Positions 54,122 through 61,800 of a stretch of 64,000 nt of DNA are shown here, in pieces; within the stretch, counting starts at the first letter, position 1, and every line of letters starts with the position of its first letter. Source of the stretch: Luteibacter sp. (GTDB lineage Bacteria; Pseudomonadota; Gammaproteobacteria; Xanthomonadales; Rhodanobacteraceae); NCBI RefSeq assembly GCF_009912395.1, contig NZ_WNDO01000004.1, positions 1-64,000 on the forward strand, read 5' to 3'. Under the pieces are notes generated by a model. That model ran no database searches. It had not been told where the DNA came from and worked only from the letters and a program-made list of their open reading frames with translations. The translations under genes and the position numbers were made by a program.

Positions 54122-56086
54122 ATGGTAAATCGCATCGCTGCGAGGGCGCTCGTCGCCTCGCTCATGCTGGGCATGGCGCCTGGCGTTTTCGCCCAGGGGG
54201 CCGATCAGCCCCGGGCCACGTTCGATGTCGCCGGCCTGCGTGCGCCAGGAGGCTACGATCGCTTCCTCGTCACGTACCGTGACGGCACCCGCGAACGACT
54301 CGACACATCCGCGGCGACGCAGGCGGTGTCGGCCGCGTTGTCGCGTACGTCGGCGCTCTCCGCTCAGCTTCGTGCGGGCACGTCAAACGGGGCCGTGTTG
54401 CAGGCGCGCTATGGTCGCAAGCTCGCCACCGGTGCCGACCTGATCCGCACATCGCGCAAGCTTTCCGCCGCCGATGCCGAGGCTCTCGTCAGGCAGATCG
54501 CGGCCGATCCGAACGTCCGTCACGTCGAAGCGGACGTGATCATGCAGAAGATCGATGACGTTCGTGCGACAGCCGACGTGGTGCCCGTCGTCGTCAACGA
54601 CCCGTACTACCAGCGCTACCAGTGGCACCTGCGCCCACCGTCCGGCGTGGCCGAGAAGATCGGCAGCGACACGGCGAGTTACGCGAACAAGGGTGGCAGC
54701 AACGTCGCCAACGCGTGGAACCTGGCCGACGGCACGGGCATCGTGGTGGCCGTGCTCGATACGGGCATCACCCAGCATCCGGATATCGACCTCTCGCTGG
54801 CTGACGCAGGCTACGACTTCGTCACCGACGCCTTCATGTCGGGTCGCGCCACCGATGGCCGCGTCCCCGGGGGGTGGGACACCGGCGACTGGACGACCGA
54901 GGACAAGTACCTCGCCGTCAACGGCGGCTGCATCGACCCGTCCAAGGGCGACGAGCAGGAAGACTCCAGCTGGCATGGTACGCATGTCTCCGGAACCATC
55001 GCGGAGCTGACCAACAACAATCTCGGCATGGCCGGCATCGCCTACAAGGCGAAGGTGCTTCCGGTGCGTGTGCTGGGTCACTGTGGCGGTTACACCTCCG
55101 ACATCGCGGACGCGATCGTCTGGGCCTCGGGCGGCCATGTGGCCGGCGTTCCCGACAACGCCAACCCCGCACAGGTCATCAACCTGAGCCTGGGTGGCGG
55201 TGGCTCCTGCGCCAGCGACGCGGTCACTTCCGATGCCATCGCCTCGGCGATGTCGCGCGGTACCACGGTGGTGGTCGCCGCCGGCAACGAGAACGACGAC
55301 GCGTCGAAGTACTCGCCGGCCAGTTGCCCCGGTGCCGTCACCGTGGGTTCGAACGGCATCGTCGGCAAGCGTGCCTACTATTCCAACTACGGTTCCACGG
55401 TGGCGATCTCCGCGCCGGGCGGTGGCATCTACGCCAACGACGGCACCACCGGTGCGCCGGTAAATGCGGGTTTCGTATGGTCGGCGATCAACGCTGGCAC
55501 GCATGAGCCGACGACCGCCAGCTACGGTGGCATGGCGGGCACGTCGCAGGCCACGCCGCACGTCGCGGGCACCGTCGCGCTGATTCTCTCGGCGACGAAG
55601 GCCGCCCATCTCGCCACGCCGACACCGGCGCAGATCCGCGACCTGCTCACGTCCACCGCGCTCGCCTTCCCGGCGACGCCGGACAAGCCGATCGGCGCGG
55701 GCATCGTCGATGCGTATGCCGCGGTCAACAAGGCGCTGGGCAATACGCCCGAGCCGCCCAAGGCGACCGAACTCAAGAACGGTGTCGCGCTGGCAGGGCA
55801 GTCCGCGCCCTCCGGTGGCTCGCTCGCCTATCGCATCGTCGTTCCAGCCGGTGCTCGTTCGCTGGCGTTGCGTACCTTCGGTGGCAGCGGTGACGTCACG
55901 ATCTACGTGAAGAACGGCGGTGCCGCCAGCGCATCCGCCTACGACTACCGATCCGCGAAGCCGGATACCAACAGCGAGACGGTTACTGTCGCCAGGCCCG
56001 ATGCGGGTACCTGGTACGTCACCGTGGATGCTGGCGGCAAGCCGTTCACCAACGTGACCGTGCAGGCGAGCTTCACCGCGCCTTGA
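54122..56086 (+). CDS. Secreted S8 (subtilisin-like) serine protease with C-terminal PPC domain
   Basis: 654 residues. Signal peptide (MVNRIAARALVASLMLGMAPGVFAQ), an N-terminal propeptide of about 110 residues, then the catalytic domain: Asp in VVAVLDTGI, His in WHGTHVSGT, Ser in GGMAGTSQATPHVAG, and the oxyanion Asn in AAGNEND. A C-terminal PPC beta-sandwich (about 545-654) carries the FGGSGDVTIYVKNGG motif and is usually cleaved after secretion. It is typical of xanthomonad extracellular proteases. ATG 54122 follows AAGGGG. Two hairpins separate it from the next gene. Confidence 0.93.
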   Translation: MVNRIAARALVASLMLGMAPGVFAQGADQPRATFDVAGLRAPGGYDRFLVTYRDGTRERLDTSAATQAVSAALSRTSALSAQLRAGTSNGAVLQARYGRKLATGADLIRTSRKLSAADAEALVRQIAADPNVRHVEADVIMQKIDDVRATADVVPVVVNDPYYQRYQWHLRPPSGVAEKIGSDTASYANKGGSNVANAWNLADGTGIVVAVLDTGITQHPDIDLSLADAGYDFVTDAFMSGRATDGRVPGGWDTGDWTTEDKYLAVNGGCIDPSKGDEQEDSSWHGTHVSGTIAELTNNNLGMAGIAYKAKVLPVRVLGHCGGYTSDIADAIVWASGGHVAGVPDNANPAQVINLSLGGGGSCASDAVTSDAIASAMSRGTTVVVAAGNENDDASKYSPASCPGAVTVGSNGIVGKRAYYSNYGSTVAISAPGGGIYANDGTTGAPVNAGFVWSAINAGTHEPTTASYGGMAGTSQATPHVAGTVALILSATKAAHLATPTPAQIRDLLTSTALAFPATPDKPIGAGIVDAYAAVNKALGNTPEPPKATELKNGVALAGQSAPSGGSLAYRIVVPAGARSLALRTFGGSGDVTIYVKNGGAASASAYDYRSAKPDTNSETVTVARPDAGTWYVTVDAGGKPFTNVTVQASFTAP

Positions 56087-56093
56087 GCGACAC

Positions 56094-56186
56094 CGTCGTG
56101 CGCCCGCGTGGCGCACGACGAAGGGACCGGCGCAGGGGGCGCCGTGTCCGCGACGTCTTGCACCGGCGAGGGGGCCTTCGCCGGTG
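56094..56186 (+). promoter_or_regulatory. Two strong hairpins between protease and small secreted protein genes
   Basis: CGTCGTGCGCC-CGCGT-GGCGCACGACG (56094-56120), a perfect 11-base-pair stem, and CACCGGCGA/TCGCCGGTG (56161-56186). Neither has a T-run, so they may stabilise the 3' end or reduce read-through instead of acting as full terminators. Confidence 0.6.
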
Positions 56187-56232
56187 GGCGTGCAGGGAGG
56201 GGTCCCGGCGCCGTATTAGGGAGGTAACAGTA

Positions 56233-56676
56233 ATGACTTCACGAGCAATGGCACAGGCCTTCGGCCTCGTGCTGACGGGCATCTTCACCTTCGCGGGAGC
56301 GGCCCAGGCCGCCGACCAGACCGCGATCGCCGCGCCGCAGACCGTGATGGTCCAGGGCGTGCAGGTCGCCATCGACCCGGCTACTGGCCGTTTGCGTGAA
56401 CCCACCGCCGCCGAGCGCGCCGCGCTCGCCAAGGCGTTCCAGGTGCAGCAGGACAAGGTGTCGGCGCTTTCCGCGCAGCCGCGTACGGCGGCCGAAGCCC
56501 GCTCCACGTTCCGCACCGTGAATCTCGCCAACGGCGTGCGGGCGCAGGCCGTGCGCGTACCGCAGGAACTGATGAGCAGCGTCGTCGCCGAGCGCAACGC
56601 CGATGGCACCGTCAGCATTCATCACGACGACCACGGCGTACACGCCGCGCCGAAGGCTCCGGAGGTGACCCGATGA
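56233..56676 (+). CDS. Small secreted protein coupled to the PA-domain metalloprotease
   Basis: 147 residues with a signal peptide (AQAFGLVLTGIFTFAGAAQA). The mature chain contains QTVMVQGVQVAIDPATGRLREPTAAERAAL, a helical middle and a His/Asp-rich tail (SIHHDDHGVHAAP). No domain is recognised. GGGAGGTAACAGTA precedes the ATG, and its stop overlaps the next start by ATGA, so it is made with the metalloprotease and may act as its chaperone, inhibitor or metal carrier; this is inference. Confidence 0.75.
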   Translation: MTSRAMAQAFGLVLTGIFTFAGAAQAADQTAIAAPQTVMVQGVQVAIDPATGRLREPTAAERAALAKAFQVQQDKVSALSAQPRTAAEARSTFRTVNLANGVRAQAVRVPQELMSSVVAERNADGTVSIHHDDHGVHAAPKAPEVTR

Positions 56677-58652
56677 TCCGCCGCGGCCTCCTTTATTCCG
56701 CTCTCCTCACCGCCGGCCTGTTCGGCGCCATGGCCGCCAGCGCGGCGGAGATCAAGATCGTCAACCAGGATGCCGGCACCGGCAAGGGCCTGGACGATCC
56801 CACACCTGCCACCCCGGTCGGTGGCAATCCCGGCACCACCGCCGGCCAGCAGGCGCTGAACGTCTACCTGTTCGCCGCCGACATCTGGGGTGCGGTGCTG
56901 CAGAGCGATGTCACCATCACCAACAACGCCACCTTCCAGAAGCTGTCCTGCGACGCCACCTCCGGCGTGCTCGGCTCTTCGGGTACCACCTACATCTTCT
57001 ACTTCGACGACACCAGCACGCTGCCGGCGGGTGCCGTGCGCAACACCTGGTACCACTCCGCCCTGTTCGACGCGCTGTCCAAGCAGGACGGCGCCCCGGG
57101 CGAAGCGGACATCCAGAGCCAGTTCAACGGCGCCCTGGGCACTACCGGATGCCTGGAAGGTTCGAAGTGGTACTTCGGTCTCGACGGCAACACCCCGACG
57201 GGCTCGATCAACTTCCTCAACGTCGTGCTGCACGAAATGGCGCATGGCCTCGGCTTCTCGGGCTTCAACAGCCTGACCACCGGTTCGCCCTACAAGGGCA
57301 ACGACGGTGTCGCGCGTCCGGACATCTATTCGTCGTTCGTGTACGACAACTCGCTGAACAAGAAGTGGTACGACCTCACCGACGCGCAGCGTGTCACCTC
57401 GGCGCTCAACGACGGCCACCTGGTGTTCACCGGTGCCACCGTGAAGGCGGAGGCTCCGCTGGCGCTCACCGTGCCGAACGTCTTCCGTGTATCCGCCCCG
57501 GCGGGCGCGGCAGGTGACTACGGTTACGCGCAGGCCACGTTCGGCCCGGTCGCCACCGCGTCCAACTTCAGCGGCGCCGTGGTCCGCGCGGTTCCGAACG
57601 ACGGTTGCACGGCCATCACCAATGGCGCCGACCTCGTCGGCAAGATTGCGCTGATCGACCGTGGCACCTGCGACTTCACCGTGAAGTCGCTGGGTGCGCA
57701 GGCCGCCGGTGCCAAGGCCGTGCTCATCGCCAACAACCAGGCCGGCGCGATCACGCCGGGAGGCACGCCCGCCCAGCCGGTGACGATCCCGGTGATCGCG
57801 GTGAGCCAGGTCGACGGCAATACGATCAAGGCCAATCTGGCGGGTCTGACCGGTGCGGTGGGTACCGGTACCGGCCTCGCCGGTGCGGATGCACAGGGCA
57901 ATGTCCAGTTGTATGCACCGACGACGCTCGCCCAGGGTTCGTCGTTCTCGCACTACGACACCCGCCTGACGCCGAACGCCATCATGGAATACGCGATCAA
58001 CCAGGATCTGCGTGGCGAGATCGACGTCGACCTGACGCCGGCCTTGTTCAAGGACATCGGCTGGGGCCTCAACGTCGGTACGCAGAAGCTGCTGACCTGC
58101 GATACCGGCATCCCGACCCTCGTGCCGGGCGGCGTGATCATCGGTGCCAACGTGATCTCGAACGCGAAGATCCTCGCTAGCTCGTCCGCCAACGTGGGTG
58201 CCTATCGCAGCGCGATCACCTCCTATGCCGCCAAGCTCGCCTCCGACGGTCTCATCACCGCTGGCCAGGCGACCAGTCTCAACGCGTGCCTGTCCGATGC
58301 GGAAACGCAGAAGCAGTTCACGCAGTGGGGCAAGCCGACCGCGCCTCCGGGCACCGCCCTGACCAACAACAAGGCGCTGACCGGTCAGCAGGGTGCGGCA
58401 GGGGCGACCAAGGCGTACACGCTCGACGTGCCGGCCAACGCGAAGACGCTCACGCTGCGCACGTTCGGTGGCTCCGGCGACGTGTCCATCTCGGTCACCG
58501 ATCCGGCGGGCAAGACCACCGCGCAGCCGAATCGTCCGGGCAACAGCGAGCCGTTCACGGCCAACACCCCGGCGAAGGGCGTGTGGACGCTCACCGTGAA
58601 GGGAGAGCAGGCGTATTCGGGCGTCAGCGTCCTGGGCGCCTACACGAACTGA
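56673..58652 (+). CDS. Secreted PA-domain zinc metalloprotease-like protein with C-terminal PPC domain
   Basis: 659 residues with a signal peptide ending AASA. VVLHEMAHGLGFSGF is a HExxH zinc site; FSHYDTRLTPNAIMEY supplies a possible third His and a Met-turn, as in leishmanolysin-like metzincins. A PA domain is inserted between them (about residues 285-400: GADLVGKIALIDRGTCDFTVKSLGAQAAGAKAVLIANNQAG). A PPC domain (FGGSGDVSISVTDPAG) closes the chain, as in the upstream protease. The frame is coupled to the 147-residue gene. Extracellular proteolysis is likely. Confidence 0.88.
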   Translation: MIRRGLLYSALLTAGLFGAMAASAAEIKIVNQDAGTGKGLDDPTPATPVGGNPGTTAGQQALNVYLFAADIWGAVLQSDVTITNNATFQKLSCDATSGVLGSSGTTYIFYFDDTSTLPAGAVRNTWYHSALFDALSKQDGAPGEADIQSQFNGALGTTGCLEGSKWYFGLDGNTPTGSINFLNVVLHEMAHGLGFSGFNSLTTGSPYKGNDGVARPDIYSSFVYDNSLNKKWYDLTDAQRVTSALNDGHLVFTGATVKAEAPLALTVPNVFRVSAPAGAAGDYGYAQATFGPVATASNFSGAVVRAVPNDGCTAITNGADLVGKIALIDRGTCDFTVKSLGAQAAGAKAVLIANNQAGAITPGGTPAQPVTIPVIAVSQVDGNTIKANLAGLTGAVGTGTGLAGADAQGNVQLYAPTTLAQGSSFSHYDTRLTPNAIMEYAINQDLRGEIDVDLTPALFKDIGWGLNVGTQKLLTCDTGIPTLVPGGVIIGANVISNAKILASSSANVGAYRSAITSYAAKLASDGLITAGQATSLNACLSDAETQKQFTQWGKPTAPPGTALTNNKALTGQQGAAGATKAYTLDVPANAKTLTLRTFGGSGDVSISVTDPAGKTTAQPNRPGNSEPFTANTPAKGVWTLTVKGEQAYSGVSVLGAYTN

Positions 58653-58666
58653 TGCGGTCGTAGGCA

Positions 58667-58693
58667 AGAGGCCCCGCTCCGTCGGGGCCTCTT
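58667..58693 (+). terminator. Terminator after the metalloprotease gene
   Basis: AAGAGGCCCCG-CTCCGT-CGGGGCCTCTT, with a short pyrimidine run. Between it and the adhesin (58694-58875) no gene is seen. Confidence 0.75.
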
Positions 58694-58875
58694 CCTTCGC
58701 TTTATCACCGCGGAGGGGAAGGGGAAACACCACGTTTGGACGTCCGGACGGCCGTAGGCTGCCCGGTCGCCAGGGACTACGCGTCCGCCGCGTCGGCGAC
58801 GGACTGGCGACGCGGCGCGCAAGGCGCGCCCGCGCATCTTTTCGCTCATGAGCGGACACTGGGAGGAAGTTTGTC

Positions 58876-61800
58876 GTGAATACCATCTACAGCAAGGTCT
58901 GGAACAAATCGCTTGGCATCCTCGTCGTCGCCTCGGAACTGGCACGGGCGAACGGCAAGGGTGGCGCCTCCCGACGCCTGCGCGCCGCCATGGCCGCACT
59001 GCCCCTGGCTGCCGGCGTGATGCTGGCGCTGGGCAGCTCGCCCGCGCAGGCGGGTAATGTCTGCGGGGGCTACCTGCTGGGCATCCAGGGCAAGGGCCCC
59101 GTCGCCAAGGGCGACGACGCCTTCGCCTGCGGTACCTCGTCGAAGGCCGCGGGCGATTACGCCACCGCGGTGGGAACGGATTCGAAGGCCAGCGGTGGCT
59201 ACAGCGCCGCCCTCGGCCAGGACGCGCAGGCGACCGGTGCCTTCTCGACGGCGCTCGGCCAGTCCACGCGCGCGACCGGCACCGATAGCGTGGCCGTCGG
59301 CCAGGACGCGCTTGCCAGCGCAGTGTCGAGTTCGGCGTTCGGCCGTGGTGCGCGCGCGACGGCGAAGGATTCGGTCGCCATCGGCGACTCGTCCATCGCC
59401 AATCGTGCGGGCACGGTGTCGGTGGGTCGTAGCGGCGCCGAACGCCAGGTGGTGAACGTGGCGGATGGCTCGCAGGCCACCGATGCGGTGAACAAGCGCC
59501 AGCTCGACAAGGTGTCGGGTAGTGTCACTGGTGTGTCCACGCGCGTGGACCAGTTGTCATCGTCGGTTGCCGGTGTCTCCGGTCGCGTCGATACGCTGGC
59601 GAGTGCCGTGAGCGACGCCAGTCATTACGTCAGCGCGGACGGCGCGAATGACGGCAGCGACGACGCGCAGGCGAGCGGCAAATACGCGACGGCCATCGGT
59701 TCGGGCGCCTATGCGGGTGCCAACGGCGCGAGCGCGATCGGCAGCGGCGCCGTGGCGACGGGACAGCAGTCCACGGCGACGGGCTATGGCGCCGTCGCGG
59801 GCGGACAGAACAGTGCCGCCTACGGTGCGGGCGCTCAGGCGAATGGACCGGGTAGCGTCGCCGTCGGCGGCGTGGCGGTGGATGCAAGCGGCAATCCGCT
59901 GATCACCAACGGTGGTGTGCCGGTGGATACCGGCGCGACCAGCGCGGGCGTGGGCGGCACGGCCGTGGGCGCGAGCTCGCAGGCGGGAGGTTTCGCTGCA
60001 TCGTCGCTGGGCGTGGGCGCGTATGCGTCGGGTGCGCAGGCGACGGCGGTAGGCGCAGTGGCAAACGCCACCGGCGATCTGTCCACGGCGGTCGGCACGC
60101 AATCGGTCGCGGCCGGCACGCAGTCGCTTGCGGCCGGCGTAGGTGCCACCGCTTCCAGTGCGAACGCGACGGCCCTCGGTGCCGGCACCAGCGCGTCGGG
60201 CGCAGGAAGCATCGCCATCGGCGGTGGCGCGGAAACGGGTTTCTCGCTCTTCGGCCTGGAAAGCCAGAACGCGATCGCGCTCGGCACCGGTAGCTGGGCG
60301 CTCGGCAACAACGCGACGGCGCTGGGTGCGAATGCCTGGGCGACCGCCGATAACTCGGTGGCGCTCGGCGCGGGTTCGCAGGCAACGCGTGCCAACACCG
60401 TATCCGTGGGCGACAAGGGCAAGGAGCGCCAGGTCACCAACGTGGCCGCGGGTACGACAGGCACCGATGCGGTGAACAAGAGCCAGCTCGACGCGGTGGC
60501 GAGCAGCGTCAGCGACGCGAGCCACTATTTCAAGGCCAACGGCAACGGCGACGGTTCCGATGATGCGCAGGCCAATGGCCAGTACGCGACCGCGTCGGGT
60601 TCGGGCGCTTACGCGGGTGCGAACGGCGCGAGCGCATTCGGCAGCGGTGCCGTCGCGACGGGACAGCAGTCGACCGCGACCGGCTATGGAAGCGTGGCGG
60701 GCGGGCAGAACAGCGCCGCCTACGGTGCCGGTGCGCAGGCGAACGGCATGGACAGCGCGGCCGTCGGTGCGAACGCCGAAGCGTCCGGCGCGCGGTCGAC
60801 GGCGACCGGCGCGAACAGCGCGGCGTTCGGTGACGATTCGACCGTGAACGGCCACGGCGCCATCGCCGACGGCACGGGCACGTCGAGCTACGGCGCGGGC
60901 AGCTATGCCAGCGGCGATTACGCCACGGCGGTAGGCCAGGGCGCGGTGGCGCAGGGCCAGGGTTCGTCGGCGATCGGCAGCGGCGCGAGCACCAATGCAA
61001 ACTACGCGACCGCGGCAGGCTATGGGAGCGTCGCCTCCGCGCAGAACAGCTCGGCGTTCGGCGCTGGCGCACAGGCGTCGGCCAACGGCACCACGGCCAT
61101 CGGTGGGCAAGCGCTGGACGAGGACGGCAATCCGCTCATCACGTACACGTCCACCGGTGAAGCGGTCGGTCCGGCCAGCGCGTCGGGACTGGCGGCGACA
61201 GCGGTGGGGGCGAGCGCGCAGGCCGAAGGCAAGTACGCCACGGCGTTGGGCACGGCAGCGTTCGCGCAGGGCGAGCAGTCCACCGCCAGCGGCTTCCTCG
61301 CGCAGGCTTCGGGTAGCGGCGCGACGGCCACGGGTTCGCAGTCGTTCGCCGATGGCGACCTGTCGGTGGCGACGGGTTATGGCGCGTCAGCGTATAGCGC
61401 GGGGGCGACGGCCATCGGTGGCAACGCGAGCGCGGCGGGCGCGGGCAGCATCGCCATCGGCAACGGGGCGGAGACGGGCTTCGGCCTGTTCGGCATCGAG
61501 AGCGCCAACGCGATCGCGCTCGGCACCGGCAGCTGGGCACTCGGTGACAACGCGACGGCCCTGGGCGCGAATGCTTGGGCACTCGGCGATAACTCCGTGG
61601 CGCTCGGCGCCGATTCGCAGGCGACCCGTGACAACACGGTCTCCGTCGGCGACAAGGGCAAGGAGCGGCAGATCACCAGTGTGGCGGCGGGCACCGAGAA
61701 CACCGACGCGGTGAACAAGGGCCAGCTCGACGCGGTGGCCAGCAGCGTCAGCGACGCGAGCCACTATTTCAAGGCGAATGGCAATGGCGACGGTAGCGAC

